Below the pieces are notes generated by a model, which ran no database searches, was not told the DNA's origin, and worked only from the letters and a program-made list of their open reading frames with translations. Both the position numbers and the translations under genes were made by a program. A stretch of DNA of 64,000 bases from Gammaproteobacteria bacterium. GTDB lineage: Bacteria > Pseudomonadota > Gammaproteobacteria > Steroidobacterales > Woeseiaceae. Each line of letters begins with the position of its first letter. Position 1 is the first letter of the stretch. The stretch spans positions 1 to 64,000 of the forward strand of contig JAADHU010000016.1 in the NCBI GenBank assembly GCA_013151645.1. The letters run 5' to 3'. This document shows, in pieces, positions 1 to 9,732 of the stretch.

Positions 1-345
1 CTTGCCGGTTTCTGCAAGCATGTTTTCGTTTACGACGCCGATATAAATATTCGCGATCCGCGGGATCGGGACTGGGCACTGGCTCACCGATTCATGCCGG
101 ACCGTGATCTGATGATTATTCCGAATGTTATGGGCATGAACATTGAGCCCATGGCACAAGGTGTTGTTGGTTCGAACGCGAAGCTCGGCGTCTATGACGG
201 TTACCCCGAAGTGCCGCTAAACGTGCGTTCATTCATGGGGGTCGATTGCACGGTGCCGTTGGGCCTGAAAGTTATGGACCGTGTGGTACCGATTCCGGAT
301 ATAGAAGCACGGGTCGATGCGTTGTGGCAGCAGGTTGCCGGCTGA
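1..345 (+). CDS. UbiD-family decarboxylase, C-terminal part
   Basis: The open frame enters from the left edge in frame 1, so only about the last 114 residues are present. The stretch reading KHVFVYDADINIRD, followed by ALAHRFMPDRDLMIIPN, matches the conserved C-terminal region of UbiD-type (de)carboxylases, which use prenylated FMN to add or remove CO2 on aromatic or alkenoic acids. The end of the protein has the usual cytosolic character with no membrane segment. Substrate cannot be told from this fragment. A MarR regulator follows after 15 bases, which suggests the pair could belong to an inducible aromatic-acid pathway; that is inference. Confidence 0.8.
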   Translation, partial: LAGFCKHVFVYDADINIRDPRDRDWALAHRFMPDRDLMIIPNVMGMNIEPMAQGVVGSNAKLGVYDGYPEVPLNVRSFMGVDCTVPLGLKVMDRVVPIPDIEARVDALWQQVAG

Positions 346-360
346 GCGGGATGCACTGAA

Positions 361-819
361 TTGACTCAACGGGCAACGCCAAAGACGACGCTCAACAGGC
401 ACGATGAGCAAACCTGTATCGGTATATTTCGTGATTTGCTGCACGCACGCCACAGGCTTTATAAAATCGCGTCCACCGTTGCTGGAGATGCCGGTCTGCA
501 CGCAGCCGAGCTGAACGTTATCGATATTCTCGGCAAAATGGGGCCGATATCAATGGGTCGTCTATCCGACGAGACCTTTGTATCGCCGGCGAACACAACT
601 TATACGGTGCGTAAACTGGAGGTCGTGCATCTGGTCCAGCGATTACGCTCGAAGGACTCCGAGCGCAGCGTTACCGTTGCGCTGACAAAAAAGGGCCAAA
701 CCCTGTTTCGCCGTTGTTATCCGGCCGTGCTAACCGCCGTCGATAACTACCTTTCCGAACGCTTGTCGAGCACCGACAAAAAAAATCTTGCACGGATACT
801 TGCCAGGTTGGCGACCTGA
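361..819 (+). CDS. MarR-family transcriptional regulator
   Basis: This 152-residue protein has the length and layout of MarR regulators: an N-terminal dimerisation helix region (about 20-50), a winged helix-turn-helix around residues 55-115 (ELNVIDILGKMGPISMGRLS, then NTTYTVRKLEVVHLVQR and the wing SKDSERSVTVALTKKG), and a C-terminal dimer helix. Such proteins bind palindromes as dimers and respond to phenolic or other small ligands. The start is TTG, since no upstream ATG or GTG fits in the short gap behind the UbiD-like gene. Its position suggests it controls that gene and may be co-transcribed with it. The ligand is unknown. Confidence 0.85.
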   Translation: MTQRATPKTTLNRHDEQTCIGIFRDLLHARHRLYKIASTVAGDAGLHAAELNVIDILGKMGPISMGRLSDETFVSPANTTYTVRKLEVVHLVQRLRSKDSERSVTVALTKKGQTLFRRCYPAVLTAVDNYLSERLSSTDKKNLARILARLAT

Positions 820-891
820 CTTCGCTCTGCGACACACTGTTCCCGCGAAAAACCGGCTGAATCGCGCCGTAAGCGGTAAACTGGCCGTCTT

Positions 892-2496
892 ATGGCAGCA
901 CACAGATACTATTTTCGCCGGTACCGAGCGGCGTGGCACATAGCGGTTATGAGCTTGTTGCTTGTTTGTGCGGCTAACGCGTCCGCCGAAGCAGAGAAGA
1001 ACAACCAGCAAAGCAGCCGGACGGTCACGTTGCTGTTTACCAACGACGTTGAAAGTGCCTATGACCCGATTGCCGCCTTCTGGATTGATGGCATGGCGAG
1101 GATTGGTGGCATTGCCGAAATGACGACACTGATCCGGGAGCTACGACAAACAGAGCCCAACGTGTTTCTTTTCGATTCAGGCGATATATTCACCGGAGCG
1201 CTGGCGAAACTTACCGAGGGACAGCTGGCGTTCGAACTCATGATCACGATGGGTTACGACGCCATGGCCATCGGCAATCATGAGTTCGAATACGGTCACG
1301 AGGTGTTTGCGTGGGCAAAGAACAGGGCACCTTTCCCGGTGCTTGGCGCCAATTTTTTCTACAAAGGTACCGATCACCCCTACGCGCAGGCCCATGCGAT
1401 CATTGAGCGAGATGGTATTCGAATCGGTGTCATCGGCATCATGGGACAGGACGCGGTCACGGCGATCATTCCGTCGTTCATCGCGCCGCTGGACGTCAGA
1501 GACCCGGTAGAATTGGTGCGCAAGTCGGTGGCGGAACTCCGCGATCAGGTCGATCTCATCGTCCTGCTGACGCACCAGGGAAAAACAGCGCCGATGCAAA
1601 CCGATGCAGAGAGCGACCCGCGGCTGCAACGGGATATCGATGCGGATATTGCGCTTGCCGGCGCGGTCGAAGGGATCGATGTGTTGTTCGCTGGCCACGC
1701 CGATGCCGGTACGCCTGAACCCGTGGTCAATAAAAAGACCGGCACGCTGATTATGCAGACATACGGGCAAGCGACGCATCTGGGCTATCTGCAGCTGACG
1801 CTGGACGACAAGACTGGTGAGATTACTCATTACGAAGGCAAGCTGATTCCGGTGGATCCTTACCGATGGGGGCCGGACGCAAAGATTGCGGCCAAATTGA
1901 AGCAGTATCGATCCGCTTTTCCCGAGCTTACGGAAAAAATTGGCGCGTCAGAAGCACGCATGAATCGACGTTATATCGAGGAGTCAGATGTCGGTAACCT
2001 GTTCGCTGACGCCTTCGTTGATGCAACCGGTGCCGACATCGGCTTTGTTCACAGTGGTAGCTTGCGCAAGGACCTTCCGGGTGGCGATGTACGACTGGTC
2101 GATATTCTGGATACCTACCCGTTTGTTGATGACGTGATCGTTAAGGAAATGACCGGTGAACAAATTCGGCGTGCGCTCGAGCAATCGCTGACGATGGAAC
2201 GAGGGTTTCTGCAGGTATCGGGACTGACGCTACGCTATGATCTTCGGCGGCCCGCGCAGCAGCGTATCGTGGCCCTGGAGAGAAATGGAAAGCCGGTCGA
2301 AAGTGATGACCATTTTACAGTTGCGGCGCCGGGTTTCCTGGCCGAAGGCGGCGACCTCTACGAATCGTTTCGTGAAGCCAAGGTGCTTCAAAGTTCGGCC
2401 AAGGTCTCCGACATCATGATCGAGTATTTCGGCAAACGGGATGTCATCGCCGTGCCGGATCGTGGCCGGCAAACCGACGTGGCACGTGGACAATAG
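892..2496 (+). CDS. exported bifunctional metallophosphatase/5'-nucleotidase (UshA-like)
   Basis: 534 residues with an N-terminal signal peptide (hydrophobic core AVMSLLLVCAANASA, cleavage after about residue 33). The metallophosphoesterase domain (about 44-300) shows TNDVES, DSGDIFTG, AIGNHEFEYG, LLTHQG and FAGHADAG. The C-terminal 5'-nucleotidase domain (about 340-510) has NLFADAFVDATGADIGFVHSG. Family members hydrolyse nucleotides or related phosphoesters in the periplasm using a dinuclear metal site. Oddity: the first motif reads D-V-E rather than the D-x-H of classical UshA, so a usual metal-binding His is replaced by Glu; this may mark a subfamily. It lies 43 bases before the sulfatase, so the two may form a phosphate/sulfate-ester scavenging pair. 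Confidence 0.9.
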   Translation: MAAHRYYFRRYRAAWHIAVMSLLLVCAANASAEAEKNNQQSSRTVTLLFTNDVESAYDPIAAFWIDGMARIGGIAEMTTLIRELRQTEPNVFLFDSGDIFTGALAKLTEGQLAFELMITMGYDAMAIGNHEFEYGHEVFAWAKNRAPFPVLGANFFYKGTDHPYAQAHAIIERDGIRIGVIGIMGQDAVTAIIPSFIAPLDVRDPVELVRKSVAELRDQVDLIVLLTHQGKTAPMQTDAESDPRLQRDIDADIALAGAVEGIDVLFAGHADAGTPEPVVNKKTGTLIMQTYGQATHLGYLQLTLDDKTGEITHYEGKLIPVDPYRWGPDAKIAAKLKQYRSAFPELTEKIGASEARMNRRYIEESDVGNLFADAFVDATGADIGFVHSGSLRKDLPGGDVRLVDILDTYPFVDDVIVKEMTGEQIRRALEQSLTMERGFLQVSGLTLRYDLRRPAQQRIVALERNGKPVESDDHFTVAAPGFLAEGGDLYESFREAKVLQSSAKVSDIMIEYFGKRDVIAVPDRGRQTDVARGQ

Positions 2497-2539
2497 TTCA
2501 ACGGGCCGAAGTATCGATTGAAAAGGCACAAAACGAGTG

Positions 2540-3937
2540 ATGAATATGAATCCGCTTAGAAGTGCAGTGCTGTCGATGCTGGCACTATTGTCATGTGTGC
2601 ATGCCGCCGCAGCGCCGCAACCCAATATTCTCCTTATCTACGTAGACGACCTTGGCTACGGCGATCTTGCGAGTTTCGGTCACCCGGTATTGCAAACACC
2701 AACACTGGATTCGCTGGCGGACAGTGGTCTTACTTTCACCAACTACTATGCACCATCGGCGCTGTGTTCGCCGTCGCGGGCGGGGCTGTTGACGGGCCGA
2801 AACCCCTATCGAAGTGGCATCAAAAGCTGGATACCGGAGGACAGCGGCGTCTATCTGCGGGACGAAGAAATCACCCTGGCCGAAGTGTTGAAGGCGGCGG
2901 GCTACCGCACCGCTTTGATGGGCAAATGGCATCTCAACTCCGATCTTGGCAGCAAGACGGAACCGCAACCCGAAGAGCAGGGCTTCGATTCTTTTTACGG
3001 TCACAATGCGTTTCAGATCCCGACCAATCACAATCCAACCAACATTTACCGTGGCAATGTTGCGCTCGGGATGCAGGAAGGCTATACCGCCGATTTGTAC
3101 GTGGATGAAGCGATTCGCTGGCTCGAACAGGAAGACGAGGACAAGCCCTTTTTCCTGTACCTCAGCATGGCAGAACCCCATACCTCTATCGAAAATCCGC
3201 CGGAGTACAACCGCATGTATGCGGATTTCACCCTTGGCGAAGCGGTCGGGATTCCCAACGGTGGCAAGATTCCACCGAAGGACCAGCTGATTCCGCGCGG
3301 GCCGGGAGAGTATTACGCAAACATTACGTACATGGACGCGCAACTGGGTCGCCTGCTCGAATGGCTTGAAGCCAACGGTTTGCACGATGACACAGTGGTG
3401 GTTTTTACCAGCGACAATGGGCCCGTGACCGACAACTGGATCAACTGGTGGGAGGTCAATGCTTATGGCAGTACCGGTGGGTTCAAGGGTCGCAAGCATT
3501 TTCTCTACGAAGGCGGCATTAAGGTTCCGGCGATCATTCGCTACCCGGGCGTGACCCGTCCTGCGACAGTCAGTGACGCACTGGTGGTCGGTACCGATTT
3601 GTTCGTGACGTTGGCAAAGATCGGTGGCGGCCAGATTCCTCAGGATCGTCCTATTGATGGTATCGATATTACAGCGGCATTGAGCGGTGGCGAGCTGCCG
3701 GCACGCTCCCTGTTCTGGGCGCTGGATTCGGTGTCGGAAATGGAATATGCCGTTCGTGACGGCGATTGGAAACTGTTGCTGGATCACGATCGACAGCCGC
3801 GGGAGCTTTACAATCTTGATGAGGATCCGCTGGAGTTTTTCAATCTGCTGCAGCAGAACAGCGACGAAAAGGAAGCGTTGTACGAATTCTTCAAGACGAC
3901 GTTGTTGTCGATCGAGTCAGACACGCTTCGACCCTGA
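2540..3937 (+). CDS. secreted sulfatase (arylsulfatase family)
   Basis: About 465 residues. A signal peptide (LRSAVLSMLALLSCVHAAAA) is followed by the sulfatase metal motif NILLIYVDDLGYGD and the maturation motif C-S-P-S-R with Cys76, the residue converted to formylglycine by a sulfatase-modifying enzyme. GKWHL and TSDNGP carry further metal and substrate ligands. The enzyme should cleave sulfate esters in the periplasm or outside the cell. A GTG lies directly before the chosen ATG, so the protein may be one residue longer. Its last 21 bases overlap the end of the convergent vWA gene, leaving no room for a separate terminator. No anaerobic-type maturase is seen here. Confidence 0.92.
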   Translation: MNMNPLRSAVLSMLALLSCVHAAAAPQPNILLIYVDDLGYGDLASFGHPVLQTPTLDSLADSGLTFTNYYAPSALCSPSRAGLLTGRNPYRSGIKSWIPEDSGVYLRDEEITLAEVLKAAGYRTALMGKWHLNSDLGSKTEPQPEEQGFDSFYGHNAFQIPTNHNPTNIYRGNVALGMQEGYTADLYVDEAIRWLEQEDEDKPFFLYLSMAEPHTSIENPPEYNRMYADFTLGEAVGIPNGGKIPPKDQLIPRGPGEYYANITYMDAQLGRLLEWLEANGLHDDTVVVFTSDNGPVTDNWINWWEVNAYGSTGGFKGRKHFLYEGGIKVPAIIRYPGVTRPATVSDALVVGTDLFVTLAKIGGGQIPQDRPIDGIDITAALSGGELPARSLFWALDSVSEMEYAVRDGDWKLLLDHDRQPRELYNLDEDPLEFFNLLQQNSDEKEALYEFFKTTLLSIESDTLRP

Positions 3938-6226
3938 CAAGCCCGGCCACCCTCTCTCGGCTGCCAACGTCAACAAGAAGAGCAGCAACGCCAGCCCGAC
4001 CAGCCAACGCCGCGCGTCAAACGCCGGTGCCAGCTCCCTGAATTCAGCAGGCTCCCACAATCGAAGGTATCCCTGGTCCACCCACGTTCTCGCGATGGGC
4101 GGTTCGTTGTGAGCCAGACTGCGGTCGGCTCCGTGCAGAAAACGATACCTTCCTGTCGAGTCGTCTGCCGCAACGACAACCGTATATTGTCCCGCGCGAT
4201 CCAAATGAAGCGTCGTGGAAAGTTCGCCGGGGCTCCGGGCCTGCAGGTCAAGCGACACGATCTTTCCTGAAGGATTGATAAGCGTCGCGCCGAAGTTGTC
4301 GGGCAATTTCACGTTCGGCAATGTAACCCGTAGCGTAGCGCTGTCAGCGTTCGTTTGTGGTATTGATACTCGAATATCGTTGGTGTCGCGTACCGCAAGA
4401 AAACCGGTCAAAGCGGCTGCGAAATCAGGCCATTGGCTCCATTGCAACCAGTTTTCCGCCCATCCGGAGAACCCGCTCGTCACCACGACGACGTTTCCCG
4501 CTCCAGCGGTCATGCTGGCCACCAGAACATCGCCGCGTTGTGACACCATGTGTATGCGGGCCTCCTCGCGCGGACGGGTCAGGAGGTAGCCATCAATGGT
4601 CGGCCAGTCGGCATCTTCAGACAGCCATGCCGCGGGTGACCGAAGGCTTGGCTGAGCCGTTCCAGCGATCAGGGCAGGTCGGTGCGATTCGACTTCGCGC
4701 CGCATCAGCACTGGCAGCCTCAACACGTCATCCACACGAATGACCCGGCCATCGTTCGACACAACAGTTTCTTCAAGATTACCGGCTGCGGATTGCGTAC
4801 CGTCATCGAGGATCATGGCGACCAGCTCAATATCGGTGCCCCGCAGAAGCGCATCGATCTGCTGCAGATCAGCATCAGTGAAAAACCCGTCAGTTAGTAA
4901 AATCAGCAACCGTTGCTCAACACCGCTTTGCTGCAGGGAAGCGACGGCGCGTTCCAATGATGGTATCAAGGCCGTTCCTCCACTCGCGCGTTGCGGCCAG
5001 ACCCTTTCTATGGCCTCCGCATGATTCGCTCGTGCCTCGACCGGCAGCAACTCCCTGCTTTGCACGTCAAAAGTAATGAGGCCCACCCGATCGATGGGTC
5101 GTAATGCACGCGAGGTCTCTACGGTCGCGCGCTGCGCCATTTGCAGGCGATCATTTACGGCGCCCGGTCGACCCATACTGCCGGATACGTCAATGAGAAA
5201 GACGAGGCTGGTCGGCGCCTCATCATCGGGTGGTTCCGATACTACGGGCAGCAACAACTCGAGCGGCGAATCCCGATAGCCGCCCAGACCGAAAGAGTTC
5301 GCTCCAGCAAGGACCAGTAAACCCATTGCATCCTCACGAACCGCCTGCTCAATCCGGTTCCACGCCACAGCCGTTAAGTCCGTCGCAGCGACGTCGTCGA
5401 GTACCAGCAGGGAAGTGGACGCAAGGCGCTCGAGCTCAGTGGTGAAGTTCTGTGGGCGAAATTCGAGCACGGACCATCCACCCTCATCCAGACTCCGGCC
5501 AAAGGGCGAGGGGCTGTCAGAAATAACCAGGACGGATGGGGTCCCGGTAATATTGATCAGTGCTCCCTGTTCCAGCACAGCGAAAACGGTACCGTCGTCG
5601 GGATCACGAAGTTCGGCACCGACGATCACCGGGCCTGAGCCAGGCACTTCGATGAGAAAATTCACGGTACCGGATGCGCTTGCCGCTTTGCGAGCGACGG
5701 AGCGATTGTTCATCAGTAGAACAAGCTCGGCATCGGCCGGTGGTCCCCGTCGAAAACTGACCGAAACACCGATGCGCTGACCGCTACGGGCGCGTGCGGG
5801 CGCCGCAATGCTGACAATTTCGGGCGACGATTGATCCGCCACTACGGGCAGCCAGAAAACGGGTATCTTTGCTGCGCTGGCGTTGTGCAGTGCCCGCAAT
5901 GTGTCCGGACTCGAGCGTCCGTCAGAGACAAGAATGACGGCACCCTGCAGCCCCGGGTTGAACTCCCACAGAGCTTTCTCCATAGCGCGGTCAATACCGT
6001 TGATCGGAGGGCTGAACGTTAGTTTTGCTGTATCACCGACTTCGCTGATGAGACGCCGCCGAATCGAATTGGATTCGTGCGCAGCCGACTGATCCATAAG
6101 CGCAATCGCGTGCAGTTTTTTCCTGCTTTCGTTCCGGGCCGGCATAAAGAGTGTCGTAAGCAGCACAAGAATCGTCACGATCCGGGCTGCGAGCGCCAAT
6201 GTGGAACGACGCCAGGGACTATGCAT
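3917..6226 (-). CDS. membrane-anchored vWA protein with glutamine-amidotransferase-like region
   Basis: 769 residues from the ATG that overlaps the upstream stop by 8 bases; a longer frame to 6295 exists but has no family-like sequence. An N-terminal membrane helix (about 10-28) is followed by a degenerate vWA-like region (to about 110), a beta-rich region, a class I amidotransferase-like section (LVLAGANSFGLGGY and ELLLPV, about 290-330), and a full vWA domain with the MIDAS motif DVSGS beginning at Asp346. A final helix lies near the C-terminus (WLVGLALLLFLLTLAAERGW). This layout is common in clusters with MoxR and DUF58 proteins. It is the last gene of the nine-gene operon. A role as metal-dependent adhesion partner in an envelope complex is inferred. 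Confidence 0.85.
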   Translation of the reverse strand: MHSPWRRSTLALAARIVTILVLLTTLFMPARNESRKKLHAIALMDQSAAHESNSIRRRLISEVGDTAKLTFSPPINGIDRAMEKALWEFNPGLQGAVILVSDGRSSPDTLRALHNASAAKIPVFWLPVVADQSSPEIVSIAAPARARSGQRIGVSVSFRRGPPADAELVLLMNNRSVARKAASASGTVNFLIEVPGSGPVIVGAELRDPDDGTVFAVLEQGALINITGTPSVLVISDSPSPFGRSLDEGGWSVLEFRPQNFTTELERLASTSLLVLDDVAATDLTAVAWNRIEQAVREDAMGLLVLAGANSFGLGGYRDSPLELLLPVVSEPPDDEAPTSLVFLIDVSGSMGRPGAVNDRLQMAQRATVETSRALRPIDRVGLITFDVQSRELLPVEARANHAEAIERVWPQRASGGTALIPSLERAVASLQQSGVEQRLLILLTDGFFTDADLQQIDALLRGTDIELVAMILDDGTQSAAGNLEETVVSNDGRVIRVDDVLRLPVLMRREVESHRPALIAGTAQPSLRSPAAWLSEDADWPTIDGYLLTRPREEARIHMVSQRGDVLVASMTAGAGNVVVVTSGFSGWAENWLQWSQWPDFAAALTGFLAVRDTNDIRVSIPQTNADSATLRVTLPNVKLPDNFGATLINPSGKIVSLDLQARSPGELSTTLHLDRAGQYTVVVAADDSTGRYRFLHGADRSLAHNEPPIARTWVDQGYLRLWEPAEFRELAPAFDARRWLVGLALLLFLLTLAAERGWPGLSGSKRV

Positions 6227-7805
6227 GCGACGCTCCCATTCTGGCGCGCAACAGCACGACGGCATCGAAGAGCAGCAATAGAAACGCGACCGCAAGGAAC
6301 AGCGTGGACAGTGGTTTGTACGTTACCTGATGGACGGGCTTCGACGGGCGAACCCGTGTGTCAAGGAGGGTTGGTGCAATCACGGAGTGGCGCGCCTCCC
6401 GGGAGACAGTGACGGCTTCATCCAGAAGCGTTCGCCCGGTGGCAATGTCCACCAGCGCTGCGATGAAAGCAGCATATTCTGCCTGCTGAATGAAGCGCGG
6501 ATGGTTCAGGTCGATGACGGTATCGATGATCGTCGATGAGCCCGATTCTCCAGCATGTACGACGACCAGAGGTTGATCAGTCGTGGCAAGCAATACGTCG
6601 TGTCTGTCGCCTGGCTGTCGTGGCGGCCACTGAGTGGCCGAGATCCAGTCGACAGCAAGTCCCAGGTTATTTCCGCTGCCGGAGGAGGCAAACCATGCCG
6701 GCGGCGAAGAAACGGGTCTTGCTGAACCAAGCAAAGTGCGAATTCGTGCTTCAGAACTTCCGGCTTCTGCAAACCCGTCTTGTGAGCAGCTGACGGCAAG
6801 CGCAGCTGTGCGGGTTGCGTCAACGATTGCCAGCGATGGGTGGGCCGACAACGCGCGCCATAAAGCCGGCCCGCAAGTTGCCTCAATGCGTGTCGCGAGC
6901 GGTTCGAATCGAGCCAGCGATATCGATAGATCGTCATCATCGACTAACGGATCAGTCGACGAAAGTGAAGCGGTGAGTGATCCGTTAGTCGCTGCGGCTC
7001 GTACTTGCCAGTGAGTTGTCTGACCGGGCGCCAGTGACAATCGCGTGGTCTGTAACTGCTCCTCGCCGCTATACAGAGTCACTCGCCGCTCATCGGTTGC
7101 GACGCCCGTATTGGCGACAGAAATCAGGACGTCGAAGGTTTTAGCGTCTTCAACGCTACGGCGTGCAGCGAGTCGCGTGATCGCGGCATTCTCGGTAGCG
7201 GTACCGGCTTGAATAATCCTGCCAAGATAAACACGCGCTGCCCACGTCTGTGTTTCTGCCGACGCACCATCGGTCAGGAGCCAATGGTTGCTGTCAGTTG
7301 TAAGAATCGGCATGGCATTTTCATCGAGATTCGTTTCCATAGCATCTCGCCAATCGACCGGGTGAAACGAATCCGCACCGCCGTAGGGGCGCGCCTTGCC
7401 GGGTTTAGTGAGCGAGCGGAGTGTGATTTGATCCCATGGAACATCGTTGCTGTCGAGCTCTTCAGTTAGCGACTCAAACATCATCGCAATACGAGAGTTG
7501 CCGTTTTCTATGGCAAACGCGCTCAGCGAATCGTCGATCCAGACCGACAGCGTCCGTGTTTCTGTCGACAGGTAAGGTCCGGCGAGAGCAGTGATCAGTA
7601 GCGCGGCGGCGAGGGCTCGGCGTCGCCAGGCAGGTTCCGGTTCATCCTTTCGATGGCCCGCCGATTCATTCGAAGTAGTGTAACCCCAGAGAAAAACAGC
7701 GCTTACCGGCCAGCTTGACAGTGGCGCGTGCCAGCGATGTAACCAGCGAATGAGCGGGATAACCGCAAGCGCAATTAACCACAGCGGATGGAAGAAACCC
7801 GACAC
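6219..7805 (-). CDS. BatA-like membrane protein
   Basis: 528 residues, GTG start two bases after the DUF58 stop. The N-terminus (FFHPLWLIALAVIPLIRWLHRW) is the typical BatA/aerotolerance N-terminal hydrophobic domain, and a second helix lies near residue 65. The long central part appears periplasmic and includes a vWA-like but motif-poor section (VWIDDSLSAF) plus a beta-rich region. A C-terminal helix (LSTLFLAVAFLLLLFDAVVLL) closes the protein. No intact DxSGS motif is visible, so metal binding is doubtful. Its stop overlaps the vWA gene start, so the two products probably assemble together. BatA assignment rests on the N-terminal pattern and gene order. Confidence 0.75.
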   Translation of the reverse strand: MSGFFHPLWLIALAVIPLIRWLHRWHAPLSSWPVSAVFLWGYTTSNESAGHRKDEPEPAWRRRALAAALLITALAGPYLSTETRTLSVWIDDSLSAFAIENGNSRIAMMFESLTEELDSNDVPWDQITLRSLTKPGKARPYGGADSFHPVDWRDAMETNLDENAMPILTTDSNHWLLTDGASAETQTWAARVYLGRIIQAGTATENAAITRLAARRSVEDAKTFDVLISVANTGVATDERRVTLYSGEEQLQTTRLSLAPGQTTHWQVRAAATNGSLTASLSSTDPLVDDDDLSISLARFEPLATRIEATCGPALWRALSAHPSLAIVDATRTAALAVSCSQDGFAEAGSSEARIRTLLGSARPVSSPPAWFASSGSGNNLGLAVDWISATQWPPRQPGDRHDVLLATTDQPLVVVHAGESGSSTIIDTVIDLNHPRFIQQAEYAAFIAALVDIATGRTLLDEAVTVSREARHSVIAPTLLDTRVRPSKPVHQVTYKPLSTLFLAVAFLLLLFDAVVLLRARMGASHA

Positions 7806-7807
7806 TG

Positions 7808-8740
7808 TCAGAGCCGTATTCGCAGGTGCTCGAGCAGAGCCGGTTGCCAGTGCTGGCCGCTCTCGCAGCTCGTCATGCGGATGCCGAGACTGAGGCAGTC
7901 TTTGTGTAAATCGTTGCGATGAGTACGCAGTGCCGTTCGGGCGTCACTCTTTATCTGGTCGGACAGGTTGACCTGCCGTTCTCTGCCCGATTCGACATCC
8001 CGCAGCTGGGTCAACCCTGTCGCAGCGATATCCACTTCGTCTTCGGCCAGAACCTGCAGAATCGCGGTTGAGGATACGATGGATTGAATACTGCGGAGCT
8101 GTGATCGCATTCCATCGGGCTGCAGAAAATCACTGATGATGAAGACATTGCTGTTGCCGGACAGATAGTCGCGACACAGACCCGGATTTGAGCGGTTGAC
8201 GGGGAGGGTTTTCAGGTGTGATGGTGTCATTAGGGAAGTTCGGCCGTTCCCTGCCGTGGGCGGTGCATCAGCTTGTTGTGCCAGTAGCAAATTCAATAGT
8301 CGGGGGTATTGATGCGCGCCTCGTCCGAGATCACAGCGTGCCTTTATACGGTCGCTGAAAATCAGCAGGGCGACTCTGTGACCCGCGAAAAGACAGGTAT
8401 AAGCGAGCGCTGACGCCAGTCGGATTGACATCGCCCATTTGGCCGGATGAAGACCAACCGATGCGCTGCCATCAACGCAGATAAACCAGTCGACCGCCGC
8501 TTCGCTGCGAAATCGACGCACGACCGGACGTTGCCGGCGGGCGGTCTGACGCCAGTCTATATGGCGCATGTCATCACCGACCTGATAGTCGCGCAGGTCC
8601 AGAAACTCAAGACCGCTACCCGGTCGATCCCTGGCAGCGCGTGGATCGTGTCCGCCCGTGGCAGCACGCTGTAGATACGGTGCTGCCAGCCGTGCGAATC
8701 GTTGCAGTTCCGGTTCCTCTATGATGGCGTCGTCCGTCAT
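7808..8740 (-). CDS. DUF58 domain protein
   Basis: 310 residues from the ATG that overlaps the MoxR stop as ATGA; a start at 8758 would overlap MoxR further and is less likely. The signature GSGLEFLDLRDYQVGDDMRHIDWRQTARRQ is the hallmark of DUF58 proteins, followed by a vWA-like fold (VDWFICVDGSASVG). Members are cytosolic or membrane-peripheral partners of MoxR ATPases, though their biochemical action is not settled. No membrane helix is evident apart from moderately hydrophobic stretches. It sits between moxR and the BatA-like gene, the standard order for this module. Confidence 0.9.
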   Translation of the reverse strand: MTDDAIIEEPELQRFARLAAPYLQRAATGGHDPRAARDRPGSGLEFLDLRDYQVGDDMRHIDWRQTARRQRPVVRRFRSEAAVDWFICVDGSASVGLHPAKWAMSIRLASALAYTCLFAGHRVALLIFSDRIKARCDLGRGAHQYPRLLNLLLAQQADAPPTAGNGRTSLMTPSHLKTLPVNRSNPGLCRDYLSGNSNVFIISDFLQPDGMRSQLRSIQSIVSSTAILQVLAEDEVDIAATGLTQLRDVESGRERQVNLSDQIKSDARTALRTHRNDLHKDCLSLGIRMTSCESGQHWQPALLEHLRIRL

Positions 8741-9732
8741 TGATTGGCCTGCACCCATTCCTCAAGAATCTGCTCGAGTACGGTTCTCTCGGTGTTGCCT
8801 TCAAGTGCACTGCTTGTATGCAACAGGATACGGTGCCGCAATACCGGACGTGCCAAGGCGGCGATATCCTCGAAAGCCACGTGTGCGCGTCCTTCGAACA
8901 GGGCACGCACGCGTGCGGCGCGAATGATTGACAGCAACGCGCGAGGGCTTGCTCCGTAGCGGATATGCTGACGGGCCGTCGCAGACGCGTATTCTGAATC
9001 TTTCTGCGTTGCCAGTATCAATCGGATGGCGCCGGCCCTGACATCCCTGGCGACCAACACCTGCTGAGCAGCCCTGTGTAGTTCGCGGGTACGTTCCACG
9101 CTGCACACGGCATTCAATTGATCAACCGGTTCCTGGTCGAGCGACGTATCCAATAGAGCGTCGAGACTGCCCGCTTCCGGGTATGGCAATAGTAACTTGC
9201 ACAAAAACCGGTCGAGTTGAGCTTCAGGCAACGGGTAGGTGCCCTCCAGTTCGATCGGGTTCTGGGTGGCGATAATCCAGAACGGCTCAGGCAGTACATG
9301 TCGTTCGCCGCCGCAGGTTACCTGTCTTTCCTGCATTGCCTCAAGCAACGCTGACTGCGTTCGCGGCGTTGCGCGGTTTATTTCATCGACCAGCACCAGA
9401 TTGGCAAAAACCGGGCCGGGGCGAAACTGCAGTGTTCCGGTTCCTGCCTTGTCGCTCAGCAGAATTTCGCTGCCGGTAATGTCAGCCGGCAACAGGTCCG
9501 GTGTGCACTGGACGCGCCCGAGGTCGAGACCCAGGGAGCGGGCGAGCGCTTTGGCGAGCTGGGTCTTGCCAAGTCCGGGCAACCCTTCCAGTAACACGTG
9601 GCCACCGGCAAAAACGGCGATCAGCAATTGCCGGATCAACTGTTGTTGCCCAACAAGCACGCGGTTTAGTTGCGTTTCCAATGCGTGGAGGTCACGCATC
9701 ACGCTTTCGAGTTCGTCGTTCTTTTCAGTCAT
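8737..9732 (-). CDS. MoxR-family AAA+ ATPase
   Basis: 331 residues. Walker A is EGLPGLGKTQ (about 49-58), Walker B is LVLVDEINRA, and sensor-type sequence follows (PFWIIATQNPIELEGTYPLPEAQLDRF), all diagnostic of MoxR chaperone-like ATPases. The ATG chosen overlaps the stop of the upstream gene by 8 bases and has a good purine-rich ribosome site (AGGAAA). MoxR proteins are thought to remodel vWA-domain partners, and three candidate partners lie directly downstream. Cytosolic. Confidence 0.95.
   Translation of the reverse strand: MTEKNDELESVMRDLHALETQLNRVLVGQQQLIRQLLIAVFAGGHVLLEGLPGLGKTQLAKALARSLGLDLGRVQCTPDLLPADITGSEILLSDKAGTGTLQFRPGPVFANLVLVDEINRATPRTQSALLEAMQERQVTCGGERHVLPEPFWIIATQNPIELEGTYPLPEAQLDRFLCKLLLPYPEAGSLDALLDTSLDQEPVDQLNAVCSVERTRELHRAAQQVLVARDVRAGAIRLILATQKDSEYASATARQHIRYGASPRALLSIIRAARVRALFEGRAHVAFEDIAALARPVLRHRILLHTSSALEGNTERTVLEQILEEWVQANQ

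Noticed and set aside
2591-3787. 398-codon open frame on the minus strand inside the sulfatase gene
   Set aside because: It is fully antisense to a well-supported sulfatase with intact motifs, and its translation has no signal peptide, motif or family-like pattern.
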